DNA from: Vibrio ponticus
GTDB lineage: Bacteria > Pseudomonadota > Gammaproteobacteria > Enterobacterales > Vibrionaceae
Direction of reading: 5' to 3'
Assembly (NCBI RefSeq): GCF_009938225.1
Contig: NZ_AP019657.1
Location: 806,001 to 870,000, forward strand
Length of the DNA stretch: 64,000 bases
Shown: one piece after another, positions 54,946-63,690 of the stretch
How the letters are laid out: the number at the start of each line of letters is the position of its first letter
Position numbering within the stretch: the stretch's first letter is position 1
The notes under the pieces: generated by a model
The model's database searches: none
What the model was told of the DNA's origin: nothing
Seen by the model: the letters and a program-made list of their open reading frames with translations, nothing else
Translations under genes and position numbers: made by a program

Positions 54946-55818
54946 ATGAAGCGAGTAATGTTATTCCTGGCAACAAACTTAGCAGTTGTTCTTGTGCTAA
55001 GCGTTGTTTTGAATATTGTTTATGCTGTCACTGGTATGCAGCCTGGTAGCCTATCAGGCTTGCTGGTAATGGCGGCTGTGTTTGGTTTTGGTGGTTCATT
55101 TATCTCTTTGATGATGTCAAAGGGTATGGCACTGCGCTCTGTGGGCGGTATGGTTATTGAAAGCCCTCGCAACGAAACAGAGCACTGGTTGCTGGAAACG
55201 GTTCGTCGTCAATCTCAGCAAGTAGGCATTGGTATGCCAACGGTTGCGATTTATGACTCAGCAGATATCAACGCGTTTGCAACGGGGGCAAAACGTGATG
55301 ATTCGCTAGTTGCAGTATCAACAGGTCTGCTACACAACATGACTCGTGACGAAGCTGAAGCAGTGCTTGCGCATGAGGTGAGCCACATTGCTAATGGTGA
55401 CATGGTAACCATGACGCTAATGCAAGGTGTGGTGAACACGTTTGTTATCTTCCTATCACGTTTCATTGCTAACATCGTCTCGTCTAACAACAGTGACGAA
55501 GAGGGTGAAGGCGGCAGCAATATGATGGTTTACTTCGGTGTGTCTATGGTGCTTGAACTGGTGTTCGGTTTCCTAGCGAGCTTTATCACTATGTGGTACA
55601 GCCGCCACCGCGAATTCCATGCCGATGCTGGCGCGGCAAACCTAGTGGGTAAAGAGAAGATGATTGCAGCACTTGAGCGCTTAAAGATGAGCCACGAGTC
55701 GCAGCTTGAAGGTTCGATGATGGCGTTTGGTATCAATGGTAAACGTTCTATGACAGAACTATTGATGAGCCACCCACCACTTGATAAGCGTATCGCAGCT
55801 CTGCGTAGCGGCTTGTAA
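54946..55818 (+). CDS. htpX: Membrane protease HtpX
   Basis: A 290-residue zinc protease of the inner membrane. Two N-terminal helices (about 5-25, 35-55), the catalytic [11 protein letters not shown] near residue 142, two further hydrophobic segments (about 157-180 and 195-215), and a third-ligand region in [13 protein letters not shown]. It degrades damaged membrane proteins with FtsH. GGAGAAAAGTA precedes the ATG. Confidence 0.96.
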   Translation: MKRVMLFLATNLAVVLVLSVVLNIVYAVTGMQPGSLSGLLVMAAVFGFGGSFISLMMSKGMALRSVGGMVIESPRNETEHWLLETVRRQSQQVGIGMPTVAIYDSADINAFATGAKRDDSLVAVSTGLLHNMTRDEAEAVLAHEVSHIANGDMVTMTLMQGVVNTFVIFLSRFIANIVSSNNSDEEGEGGSNMMVYFGVSMVLELVFGFLASFITMWYSRHREFHADAGAANLVGKEKMIAALERLKMSHESQLEGSMMAFGINGKRSMTELLMSHPPLDKRIAALRSGL

Positions 55819-55873
55819 TTGTTGCTTGGTGGCTAACCATTAGACACCAGAGTTAACACGCTAAATTTGTTAC

Positions 55874-55903
55874 AAAAGGCTTGGATTTTTATCCAAGCCT
55901 TTT
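55874..55903 (+). terminator. Rho-independent terminator of htpX
   Basis: AAAAGGCTTGGA and TCCAAGCCTTTT pair around six bases, then TTGATCC. Confidence 0.9.
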
Positions 55904-55941
55904 TTGATCCAATCTGAAAACCATCCGTAAACTGAAATAAG

Positions 55942-55966
55942 TTATACAAAAAAATAATTTGTACAA
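55942..55966. promoter_or_regulatory. Operator 1 of the CFA-type operon
   Basis: TTATACAAA and TTTGTACAA form an 8/9 inverted repeat around a seven-base AT spacer. The TTGTAC in its right arm can act as a -35 with TAGAGT 17 bases on, so a bound protein would meet the promoter. The sequence resembles operators of MerR-type light or B12-responsive regulators (LitR/CarH family), but this is from memory. Confidence 0.5.
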
Positions 55967-55994
55967 CTTTTTGATATGTTCTAGAGTGAACATG

Positions 55995-56021
55995 TTATAC
56001 AAAAAAAATATTTGTGTACAA
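55995..56021. promoter_or_regulatory. Operator 2 of the CFA-type operon
   Basis: TTATACAAA is repeated here, followed by AT-rich bases and TTTGTGTACAA, the same right arm with an added GT. It lies 54 bp from operator 1 centre to centre, 16 bp before the first gene. Two near-identical sites this close indicate a dedicated regulator. Confidence 0.5.
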
Positions 56022-56037
56022 TTTATCGGAGTTTCTC

Positions 56038-56457
56038 ATGGATGTAGCAACCGTCGGTTCAGTTTATCAACAACTCAATAAGTCTAATCTTCATCTGCTT
56101 AACGATGTTTACCATCCAAACGTAGTGTTCGAAGACGCTGCCCATCGCCTTGAAGGCTGGGGTGAGCTCAAACGCTATTTTGACTCTCTTTATCGCAACG
56201 TCGACCGTTGTCAGTTCAATATTCAAGATCAGCAGCAACAGGGTGATAGCGGTTTTATCACTTGGACGATGGAGCTCAAACATCCGAAACTGCAGAAAGG
56301 CGCAACCATTTTCGTTAATGGCGTTAGCCACCTGAAGTTTTCTGAAGGACGTGTCATCTACCACAGAGACTATTTTGATCTGGGCGAAATGCTCTACGAG
56401 AACCTGCCTTTACTAGGTTCAATCGTAAAAACTATCAAGTCGAGGCTGGGTGAATGA
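56038..56457 (+). CDS. SnoaL-like (NTF2 fold) protein
   Basis: A 139-residue small alpha/beta protein of the nuclear-transport-factor-2 fold: VYHPNVVFEDAAHRLEGWGELKRYF is typical of SnoaL-like proteins. Such proteins bind small hydrophobic compounds, sometimes with isomerase activity. First gene of the eight-gene operon, starting 16 bp behind operator 2 with a GGAG box. It overlaps the SDR gene by four bases. Confidence 0.82.
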   Translation: MDVATVGSVYQQLNKSNLHLLNDVYHPNVVFEDAAHRLEGWGELKRYFDSLYRNVDRCQFNIQDQQQQGDSGFITWTMELKHPKLQKGATIFVNGVSHLKFSEGRVIYHRDYFDLGEMLYENLPLLGSIVKTIKSRLGE

Positions 56458-57179
56458 GTACTGTGCTGATCACAGGGGCTACCTCCGGAATTGGTTTCCA
56501 GCTTGCGCAAGATTACTTGGCAAATGGCGATCAGGTTGTCGTGTGTGGTCGTAACCCTATTGCACTCAAAGATTTTGAGCAACAAGGTACCAATGTTGAG
56601 ACCTTACAGTTTGATATCACAAATGCAGAGGCGACGGGCTTGGCGCTCGAAGGCATGCAGTCCAAACCTAACATTTGGATCTTTAACGCTGGTAATTGTG
56701 AATACATCGAGAGCGGTGAAATCGATAGCGCGTTGATGAAACGAGTGTTTGAAGCCAATTTTCTAGGGTTGGTCAATTCGCTGCAAGCAGCACAGCGCTT
56801 TTTCAAACCGGGAGACCAAGTCATCGTGATTGGTTCTATCTCCAGTGAAGTGGCTTTGCCACGTGCTGAAGCATACGGCGCATCAAAAGCCGCCGTGAGT
56901 TATCTTGCTCGCACGCTACAAATGACACTTAAGCCTAAGCAGATAGATGTGACAGTCGTTTATCCAGGATTTGTTAAAACGCCACTGACCGACAAAAATA
57001 CCTTTGATATGCCGATGATTGTGACCGCGGAAGAGGCGTCGGTTGCTATTCGTCGTGGTATAGAGAAGCGTCAGCCTTATATTTACTTCCCATCTCGTTT
57101 CACATCAATTTTACGTGTGATTGGCTTACTGCCATATCGCTGGCAAAACGCATTAAGTTCCAAGCTATTGAAAGGATAG
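56454..57179 (+). CDS. Short-chain dehydrogenase/reductase
   Basis: A 241-residue NAD(P)-binding enzyme. The cofactor loop TGATSGIGFQLA, NAG in WIFNAGN, and YGASKAAVSYLA (Tyr-x3-Lys) are intact, with Ser in IGSISSE. The substrate is unknown, but the operon context points to lipid modification. The start overlaps the SnoaL stop (ATGA). Confidence 0.92.
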   Translation: MSTVLITGATSGIGFQLAQDYLANGDQVVVCGRNPIALKDFEQQGTNVETLQFDITNAEATGLALEGMQSKPNIWIFNAGNCEYIESGEIDSALMKRVFEANFLGLVNSLQAAQRFFKPGDQVIVIGSISSEVALPRAEAYGASKAAVSYLARTLQMTLKPKQIDVTVVYPGFVKTPLTDKNTFDMPMIVTAEEASVAIRRGIEKRQPYIYFPSRFTSILRVIGLLPYRWQNALSSKLLKG

Positions 57180-57181
57180 TG

Positions 57182-57196
57182 ATGCCCGTGCGGCAT
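57182..57196 (+). other. Short hairpin between SDR and amine-oxidase genes
   Basis: ATGCC and GGCAT pair around CGTGC. There is no T tract; a possible processing element within the operon. Confidence 0.35.
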
Positions 57197-57238
57197 ACTT
57201 AATTACTGATAAAACCCAAGGACAGAGGAACAATAACA

Positions 57239-58531
57239 ATGAAAATCGCAATCGTCGGTACTGGTATATCTGGGTTAACGTGCGGCTATTACTTACACAA
57301 GCAGCATGACATTACACTATTTGAAGCGAACGATTACATTGGGGGTCACACCGCCACTGTTGATGTGGAAGTTGAAGGTAAGAGTTACGCGGTTGATACC
57401 GGTTTTATTGTCTATAACGACAGAACCTACCCTAATTTCATCAGGATGATGAATGAAGTGGGCGTGGAAGGTTTGGCAACCCAAATGAGTTTCTCGGTTT
57501 CAAACAAAACCAATGGTTTGGAATATAACGGTCACACCATTCCCACTTTATTTGCGCAAAAGCGCAATTGGCTTAACCCTAAATTCTACAAGTTCATTCT
57601 TGAGATCTTACGCTTTAACAAACTCGTTAGAGAGCGAGCGGAAAACGACCAACTGTCTGCCAGTGAAGAAGATAAAACCTTGGGCGAATTTTTGACTGAG
57701 CATGGTTTTAGTGATTATTTTAGCGATAACTATATCTTGCCGATGGGCGCAGCGATCTGGTCCTCTACGTTGGCAGACATGCGTGCCTTTCCACTTGGCT
57801 TCTTTGCCCGATTTTTCTTAAATCACGGTTTGCTGGATGTAGTTAATCGACCGCAATGGTATGTGATTAAAGGCGGCTCGAAGCAATATATTCCGGCACT
57901 GACACAGGGCTTTGTCGATCGAATTCAGCTCAATTCGCCAGTTGAGCGTGTGACGCGAGACGCCAGCGGCGTAAACATTACAGTGAATGGTCAAACTCAG
58001 CGTTTTGATCAAGTGATATTCGCCTGTCATAGCGACCAAGCACTGGCTTTGCTTGGTGATGCATCATTTGATGAGCAGAAAGTGTTAGCTCCATTAGCTT
58101 ACCAAAGCAACGAGGTGGTGCTGCACACTGACACGAGCCTATTACCTCAGCGAGAGGCAGCATGGGCGTCTTGGAACTATCGCCTTATCGGCAGTGACAG
58201 CGAACAGCTCGCGCCTCCGACACTGACTTACAATATGAACATCCTGCAACATATCGACAGCCCAGAGACTTTCTGCGTTTCATTGAACAGCGCCGATTTA
58301 ATTGCTAAGGATAAGATTTTACGAACGTTCAATTACAGTCATCCGGTATTTAATACCGAGTCGATGGCTGCACAGCAGCAGCGCGAGTTAATTAATGGCA
58401 AACAAAGCACCTGGTTCTGCGGCGCTTATTGGTATAACGGTTTCCACGAAGATGGTGTGCGTAGTGCTCTGGATGTGGTTGAGGCGCTGAAGTCTGAGCC
58501 TCAAAAACTTGTGATCAAAGGAGCCGCTTAG
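57239..58531 (+). CDS. FAD-dependent amine-oxidase-like oxidoreductase
   Basis: A 430-residue flavoprotein. MKIAIVGTGISGLTCGYYLHK is the dinucleotide fold, with EANDYIGGHTATVDV as the second FAD motif. The C-terminal WFCGAYWYNGFHEDGVRSALD closes the FAD site. It belongs to the group linked with Cfa-type methyltransferases. In the Rhodobacter furan fatty acid pathway, an oxidase and a Cfa-like methylase act together; whether this enzyme does the same is inference. Confidence 0.88.
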   Translation: MKIAIVGTGISGLTCGYYLHKQHDITLFEANDYIGGHTATVDVEVEGKSYAVDTGFIVYNDRTYPNFIRMMNEVGVEGLATQMSFSVSNKTNGLEYNGHTIPTLFAQKRNWLNPKFYKFILEILRFNKLVRERAENDQLSASEEDKTLGEFLTEHGFSDYFSDNYILPMGAAIWSSTLADMRAFPLGFFARFFLNHGLLDVVNRPQWYVIKGGSKQYIPALTQGFVDRIQLNSPVERVTRDASGVNITVNGQTQRFDQVIFACHSDQALALLGDASFDEQKVLAPLAYQSNEVVLHTDTSLLPQREAAWASWNYRLIGSDSEQLAPPTLTYNMNILQHIDSPETFCVSLNSADLIAKDKILRTFNYSHPVFNTESMAAQQQRELINGKQSTWFCGAYWYNGFHEDGVRSALDVVEALKSEPQKLVIKGAA

Positions 58532-59296
58532 ATGAATAGCTCGCTTCTTGTGGGAACAGTGAGGCATCGCCGCTTCTCACCGGTTAAACACTCACTCAAT
58601 TATCCATTGTTTATGCCGTGTCTGGACTTGGACGAGTTAGACACGGTATTTCAAAAAGTATGGGGGCTGGGTGACCAATGGTGGCATTGGGCACGGTTTC
58701 GTCGTGAAGATTACCTAGGTGAAGGAGACTTAAAAACAGCGGTGCTTGAAAAAGTTTTCCAACTGACAGGGGAGCGGTTTCACAACGGTCGTGTTGAAGC
58801 AGTCGTCCATTTACGTTACTTGGGTATCTATTTTAGTCCCGTCAACTTTTACTATGTGTATGACGAGCAACAACAGTGGCGTTATCTGTTAGCTGAGGTG
58901 AGCAATACCCCTTGGAATGAACGTCACTACTACGCTATTCCAGCCAGTGAAGATGGGCGTTTTGAACATCAAAAAGCCTTTCATGTCTCGCCTTTTAACC
59001 CAGTCGAGCAGCGTTATAAGTGGCTGGTGAAACCGTTAACTAAGCGTTTACACGTTCATCTTGAGTGTCATCGTGACAGCAAAGAGTTTGATGCGACACT
59101 TTCAATGCAGAAACAAACGCTTGGTGGATATTCATTGGCGAAAAAACTGATCGCTACCCCAGCGATGGCAGTAAAAGTGACCATAGGAATTTATTGGCAT
59201 GCGCTAAAGTTGTGGGTTAAAGGGGCACCGTTCTACTCACACCCTAAATATCAGCAAAGTTCAGACCAGAGCAGTAATAGCAGCAAAGGAGCATAG
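58532..59296 (+). CDS. DUF1365 protein
   Basis: A 254-residue protein starting directly after the oxidase stop. It has SSLLVGTVRHRRFSPVKHSL at its start and YLGIYFSPVNFYYVYDEQQQW in the middle, typical of DUF1365. It occurs almost always beside Cfa-like genes. No membrane helix stands out apart from a weak one near the C-terminus. The reaction is unknown. Confidence 0.9.
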   Translation: MNSSLLVGTVRHRRFSPVKHSLNYPLFMPCLDLDELDTVFQKVWGLGDQWWHWARFRREDYLGEGDLKTAVLEKVFQLTGERFHNGRVEAVVHLRYLGIYFSPVNFYYVYDEQQQWRYLLAEVSNTPWNERHYYAIPASEDGRFEHQKAFHVSPFNPVEQRYKWLVKPLTKRLHVHLECHRDSKEFDATLSMQKQTLGGYSLAKKLIATPAMAVKVTIGIYWHALKLWVKGAPFYSHPKYQQSSDQSSNSSKGA

Positions 59297-59300
59297 GAAG

Positions 59301-60542
59301 ATGACAACTCAAACTCTAACCCTTCCAAAGCGACTGACATCGGTTGAGAAAACCGCTAGAAGTGTAGTATTCAGTTGTATACATAAGATCGTTATCGGCA
59401 CCTTAACCGTGGTTGAAGAATTTGAAGCCGGTAAGGTAGTGCATCGAGAGAATTTCGGTAGCGGCAATGACTCACAACCTGTTGCGGTGATCATCGTGCG
59501 TAATCCAGCTTTTTATACTCGCCTGCTGAAAGGTGGCAGTATTGCAGCAGCAGAAGCTTATATGGATGGATGGTGGGACAGTCCTGATCTGACAGCATTA
59601 ACTGAAATTATGGCTCGCAACTTGGCGATGTTAGACAACCTAGAGAGTCGCACTAGCTTTCTTACCGATATTATTTATCGCGTCTCCCATTGGTTTAATC
59701 GCAATACGTTGGAAAATTCCGAGAAGAATATTCACGCCCATTACGATTTGAGTAATGATCTTTACCAGACGTTTCTCGATCAAAACATGCTCTATTCTTC
59801 AGCGATATTTAGCAGTGAGACAGATTCTCTTGAACAGGCGCAAATCAACAAGATGGAACGTTTGTGTCAGCAGTTACAACTCAAACCGACTGACCACGTG
59901 ATAGAGATCGGTACAGGCTGGGGCGCGATGGCAATCTATATGGCACAAACCTATGGCTGTCACGTCACAACCACGACTATTTCTGATGCCCAGTTTGATT
60001 ATGCTCAACAGCGAGTAGAAGAGTTGGGGCTCGAGAACCGAATTACATTGCTCAAGCAGGATTATCGCTTATTGGAAGGGGAATACGACAAACTCGTCTC
60101 GATTGAAATGATAGAGGCGGTGGGCAAAGAGTATTTAACCTCTTACATTCAAAAGTGCCAGTCACTACTCAAACCACAAGGTTTGATGGCAATTCAAGCC
60201 ATCACCATTGCCGATCAACGCTATAAGAGTTACAGCAACAGTGTCGACTTTATTCAAAAGTACATTTTCCCGGGAGGATTCTTACCCTCGATTACCGCAT
60301 TAACGCAGACTACAACCAAAAGTAGCGATCTTGTGTTACGCGACTTATTCGATATTGGCGAAGATTACGCTATGACACTTAGTCATTGGCACCAACGTTT
60401 TAATGCGAACCTGGCAAGAGTGGCTGAATTAGGCTTTGATGAACGCTTTGTACGGATGTGGAATTACTACTTCTGTTACTGTGAAGGCGGCTTTAAAGCC
60501 AAAACGATAAGCACCGTACATATGACTTTTCAGCGACCTTAG
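59301..60542 (+). CDS. Cyclopropane-fatty-acyl-phospholipid synthase family methyltransferase
   Basis: A 413-residue SAM methyltransferase of the Cfa family. HYDLSNDLYQTFLDQNMLYSSA, the SAM loop VIEIGTGWGAMAIYMAQ, and SIEMIEAVGKEY are diagnostic; it keeps the Cfa Cys/Glu/His active-site region near QKYIFPGGFLPS. E. coli Cfa has 382 residues. It modifies unsaturated acyl chains in the membrane. In this operon context the product might be a cyclopropane or a methylated (furan-type) acyl chain. Confidence 0.92.
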   Translation: MTTQTLTLPKRLTSVEKTARSVVFSCIHKIVIGTLTVVEEFEAGKVVHRENFGSGNDSQPVAVIIVRNPAFYTRLLKGGSIAAAEAYMDGWWDSPDLTALTEIMARNLAMLDNLESRTSFLTDIIYRVSHWFNRNTLENSEKNIHAHYDLSNDLYQTFLDQNMLYSSAIFSSETDSLEQAQINKMERLCQQLQLKPTDHVIEIGTGWGAMAIYMAQTYGCHVTTTTISDAQFDYAQQRVEELGLENRITLLKQDYRLLEGEYDKLVSIEMIEAVGKEYLTSYIQKCQSLLKPQGLMAIQAITIADQRYKSYSNSVDFIQKYIFPGGFLPSITALTQTTTKSSDLVLRDLFDIGEDYAMTLSHWHQRFNANLARVAELGFDERFVRMWNYYFCYCEGGFKAKTISTVHMTFQRP

Positions 60543-60562
60543 GGTAATGATGTAGGTAATTT

Positions 60563-61090
60563 ATGAGTCAATTAAAGCGCTTACTCATTATCTCGACATT
60601 GTTTCAATTGGTCTGGTTTGCAGCAGTGCTCGGCAAAGAAGCATGGCAGTGGGTTGTCTTGACCGGCGTAACTTGCTTGATTTTAGTGACAGCAGCACGT
60701 GAAGAGTTTACTTGGCGTAATTGGCTTATTCTCACAATGATCGGGATTGTGATCGATAGCGTTAACATTAAATTTGGTTTGATTGCCTTTGATAGTGCCT
60801 TTATTCCCATCTGGCTGGTGGCTTTGTGGGCGGCGTTCTGCTGGTATGCACTCTTTCTTGGCAAAGTATTGAGCCATTACCCATTGTGGGTCGTATCTAT
60901 AGTAGGTGGTCTAGCCGGAGCATTGAGTTATCTGGCGGGTTACAAACTAGGAGCGGTGTCACTTGGGTTTTCGATGCCTGTGGCATTTGTGTTATTTTTT
61001 GTGCAGTGGGTTGCGTTTGTTTTCCTCTGCATGAAAATGATAAATGTTGGGGCAAAGTATCATGAAGGTGAAAAAGATAAAATGGTTTAG
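60563..61090 (+). CDS. DUF2878 membrane protein
   Basis: A 175-residue inner-membrane protein with five or six hydrophobic helices and few polar loops. The GIVIDSVNIKFGLIAF and FSMPVAFVLFFVQWVAF segments fit DUF2878 as remembered from the same operons in other Vibrio. The function is unknown. Confidence 0.82.
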   Translation: MSQLKRLLIISTLFQLVWFAAVLGKEAWQWVVLTGVTCLILVTAAREEFTWRNWLILTMIGIVIDSVNIKFGLIAFDSAFIPIWLVALWAAFCWYALFLGKVLSHYPLWVVSIVGGLAGALSYLAGYKLGAVSLGFSMPVAFVLFFVQWVAFVFLCMKMINVGAKYHEGEKDKMV

Positions 61091-61649
61091 ATTGCTATTG
61101 TTAGGTGTCGTTTTGGTTGCATCACCATATTCGGTAGCGTCTTTATCCTCAGGGAACCAATTAAGTTTTCAACAAACAGATAATTGGCAAAGTTGGCGCA
61201 AAGTTGGTGAGGCACAACTTTCAATTCTGTTTTTCGATATTTACCAATCAAAGTTGCTCTCTCCCACGGGGATATATCAACAGCAGACTTTAGATGTGTC
61301 ACCACACCCACTGGCGCTTTCAATCGAATACCAGCGCAATATTACCCAAGATCAACTGCTCGATGCGACTTATGAGCAATGGTTGAAACTTGGCTACCGT
61401 GAACAAGATGCGAAACGCTGGATAGCGCAGCTGTCAGTTATTTTCCCCAATATTAAGTCAGGACAAAAGCTGACTTATATAACCAACGGTGAGACAGGGC
61501 AATTTGTTTATTCACCGTTACCATCAACCAGTCGACAGATTGGAACCATATCTGACGAGCGACTCAATGATGCCTTTTTGTCCATCTGGCTATCACCGAA
61601 AACGGAATATGCTGATTTAAGGCGACAACTAATAGGGATGAAACGATGA
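61062..61649 (+). CDS. Chalcone-isomerase-like periplasmic protein
   Basis: A 195-residue protein with a signal peptide (KWFRLLLLGVVLVASPYSVA) and the chalcone-isomerase-like core WRKVGEAQLSILFFDIYQSKLLSP. The fold binds fatty acids in related proteins. It starts 29 bases inside the DUF2878 gene, so the start at 61062 relies on the signal peptide. It overlaps the next gene by four bases. Confidence 0.85.
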   Translation: MKVKKIKWFRLLLLGVVLVASPYSVASLSSGNQLSFQQTDNWQSWRKVGEAQLSILFFDIYQSKLLSPTGIYQQQTLDVSPHPLALSIEYQRNITQDQLLDATYEQWLKLGYREQDAKRWIAQLSVIFPNIKSGQKLTYITNGETGQFVYSPLPSTSRQIGTISDERLNDAFLSIWLSPKTEYADLRRQLIGMKR

Positions 61650-62170
61650 AAATGAAATTGCTGGTTATGTTCTCAACATTATTAGCATTGTTTGGTTGTG
61701 GTACACAGCTTGATGATTATAAACAGAGTAGTCCTAATTTCGCGTTATTTGATTATTTCCAAGGCGACGTAAAAGCTTGGGGGATGGTGCAAGATTTTTC
61801 CGGAAAAAAGACGCGAAGCTTTGAAGTGGATATTGTCGGGACCGTTGAGGGAAATAAGCTCACTTTGGTTGAAGACTTTGTATATAGCGATGGTGTTGAA
61901 GAGCAGCGTATTTGGAACATTGAAAGGTTGCAAGATGGTTCATATCAAGGCACAGCGAAAGATATTATTGGTATTGCGACTGGAGCGGAGCAGGGCAACG
62001 CGATGCGTTGGCAATACGACTTTGAACTGCCTTACGATGGATCTACGCTAACTGTGGCAATGGACGATTGGTTGTTTCGCCAAGATGACAAGCACCTGTT
62101 TAATATCACTAAGGTGGAAAAATTTGGTGTGCAGGTCGCCACGGTGACGATTTTTTTTCAGAAGCAGTAA
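61646..62170 (+). CDS. DUF3833 lipoprotein
   Basis: A 174-residue lipoprotein (MKMKLLVMFSTLLALFGC, Cys18 as lipid site). The core GMVQDFSGKKTRSFEVDIVGT and VYSDGVEEQRIWNI fit DUF3833. Last gene of the CFA-type operon; it probably sits in the outer membrane and binds or senses lipids. The function is unknown. Confidence 0.87.
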   Translation: MKMKLLVMFSTLLALFGCGTQLDDYKQSSPNFALFDYFQGDVKAWGMVQDFSGKKTRSFEVDIVGTVEGNKLTLVEDFVYSDGVEEQRIWNIERLQDGSYQGTAKDIIGIATGAEQGNAMRWQYDFELPYDGSTLTVAMDDWLFRQDDKHLFNITKVEKFGVQVATVTIFFQKQ

Positions 62171-62203
62171 TGGCGTTTTAAATTTAAAAACCTAGAAAAA
62201 AGC

Positions 62204-62215
62204 CTCCCAAGGGAG
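62204..62215. repeat. Left target-site duplication of IS copy 2
   Basis: CTCCCAAGGGAG, identical to 63651-63662. It is part of the original terminator hairpin. Confidence 0.95.
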
Positions 62216-62274
62216 TAATGCCGATCAGTTAAGAAATTTGTGAGATCATTTGACCGATCCTCAAAAGGCTTCAA

Positions 62275-62309
62275 AATCCGATATTAGGAAACTAATATCG
62301 GATTTTTTT
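62275..62309 (+). terminator. Terminator hairpin in front of the transposase gene
   Basis: AATCCGATATTAG and CTAATATCGGATT pair perfectly (13 bp) around GAAA, followed directly by five more T and then the transposase ATG at 62310. It would stop transcripts entering from outside; in readthrough RNA it would also hide the ribosome binding site. Confidence 0.8.
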
Positions 62310-63641
62310 ATGTCTTTAGAAAGCCAACTTGCCAATACTTTTCGGTCATGTAATACCTTCCACCACTTTGATAAATACTCTGACATTCTTAGTCCAGAGC
62401 TTATCCAGCAAGGTTTTGAGCAAGCTGGTGTAGCAACCGTTAGAAGAAGACGGTTACCTTTAGAAGCCGTACTTTGGTCCGTTGTTGGAATGAGTCTCTT
62501 TCGTCAACAATCTGTTTGGGATATTGCTAACCAACTCGATATTGTCTTGCCAGACAAACAACGTTTTGTTGCACCAAGTGCAGTTGTTCAAGCGAGACAG
62601 AGATTAGGCGAAGAAGGTGTAAAGCAAGTCTTTAAGAAGATGGCTGCGCATAGCTATCAGTCGTCTAACTTCGAAACTTGGTGTGGACTAAACCTTCTAT
62701 CTGTCGATGGTGTCGTTTGGAGAACGACAGATACACCCGAAAATCATCAAGAGTTTAAAGCGCAGCGCAATCAATCATCTGAGAATATTTACCCTAAGGT
62801 CCGCATGGTTTGCTTGATGGAGCTTACAAGTCATCAGCTAATCGATAGTGCATTCTCTGACTATCGCACCAGCGAAATGCGGCTCGCAGAAGAGCTTATT
62901 GAACAAACGCCAGATCAATCACTGACCATTTTTGACAAAGGATATTACTCTTTAGGGCTGCTTAATCGCTGGAACAAAGTAGGTCAAGAAAGGCATTGGA
63001 TGCTCCCTGTGAGAAAAGACTTTCAGTATGAAGTTGTCCATAAATACAGTCAGAGTGATGCTATCGTTGCTATAAAAACATCACCTCAGGCAAGGAAGAA
63101 GTTCAGTGACCTGCCTGAGATAATAGAAGCAAGGTTGGTATCGAAAGCCATTAAAGGTAAGGAGTATCAGGTTCTTACCTCAATGCGTGATGGGTTGCGC
63201 TTTCCCGGAGAAGACATTGTAGAGCTCTATCGCTATCGTTGGGAAATCGAATTAGGCTATAGAGAAATGAAGCAAACCTTGCTTGATAGTGAGTATACAT
63301 TGCGAAGTAAGCGCCCAGATATGGTTAGACAGGAGCTCTGGGGGATTTTGCTAGCCTATAACCTTATAAGGCAGGTTATGACAAAAGCGGCGAGCAAGTT
63401 AGATAGCGTTTGGCCGAACCAATTAAGCTTTACGAGTAGTGCCATGGCTGTGACTCAATACTTTGCAGCTTTACCTTTAACGAGTCCAGGGAAACTCCCT
63501 AAACACTATGAAGTGCTACTACAGCAAATATCCATGTTTATCCTACCCCCCCGAAGAGAAGATAGAAGTTATCCTCGTTGGGTGAAACTGAAACCCAAGA
63601 AATATGCGACAAATAGAAAAAATGCCAGTCAGCTTAACTGA
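62310..63641 (+). CDS. IS4-family transposase
   Basis: A 443-residue DDE transposase. The acidic triad is visible: Asp in LLSVDGVVW, Asp in TIFDKGYYS and Glu in the block [15 protein letters not shown], which fits Y-(2)-R-(3)-E-(6)-K exactly. The ATG at 62310 is preferred over a TTG at 62250 that lies before the hairpin. The frame is intact, with seven C in the run at 63546-63552, so this copy should be active. Confidence 0.95.
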   Translation: MSLESQLANTFRSCNTFHHFDKYSDILSPELIQQGFEQAGVATVRRRRLPLEAVLWSVVGMSLFRQQSVWDIANQLDIVLPDKQRFVAPSAVVQARQRLGEEGVKQVFKKMAAHSYQSSNFETWCGLNLLSVDGVVWRTTDTPENHQEFKAQRNQSSENIYPKVRMVCLMELTSHQLIDSAFSDYRTSEMRLAEELIEQTPDQSLTIFDKGYYSLGLLNRWNKVGQERHWMLPVRKDFQYEVVHKYSQSDAIVAIKTSPQARKKFSDLPEIIEARLVSKAIKGKEYQVLTSMRDGLRFPGEDIVELYRYRWEIELGYREMKQTLLDSEYTLRSKRPDMVRQELWGILLAYNLIRQVMTKAASKLDSVWPNQLSFTSSAMAVTQYFAALPLTSPGKLPKHYEVLLQQISMFILPPRREDRSYPRWVKLKPKKYATNRKNASQLN

Positions 63642-63649
63642 CTGGCATT
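63621..63649 (-). terminator. Right-end hairpin of the IS, minus-strand terminator
   Basis: AATGCCAGTCAG and CTGACTGGCATT pair perfectly around CTTAA. On the minus strand a run of T follows, so transcripts from purB entering the IS should stop here. The right inverted repeat of the IS is one arm of this hairpin. Confidence 0.75.
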
Positions 63650-63650
63650 A

Positions 63651-63662
63651 CTCCCAAGGGAG
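63651..63662. repeat. Right target-site duplication of IS copy 2
   Basis: CTCCCAAGGGAG, identical to 62204-62215. Confidence 0.95.
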
Positions 63663-63690
63663 GCTTCAATAATTAAGTATTTGTAAGCAA

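Larger units (their letters stand above)
62216..63650 (+). mobile_element. Complete IS4-family insertion sequence, copy 2
   Basis: A 1435-bp element. The ends are imperfect inverted repeats: TAATGCCGATCAGTTAAG on the left and the complement TAATGCCAGTCAGTTAAG on the right, 16 of 18 identical. It is flanked by a perfect 12-bp direct repeat, in the IS4 range. Inward-facing terminator hairpins lie at both ends (62275-62304 and 63621-63649). Rejoining the flanks gives the stem of a terminator at the end of purB, which the insertion split. Confidence 0.96.
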
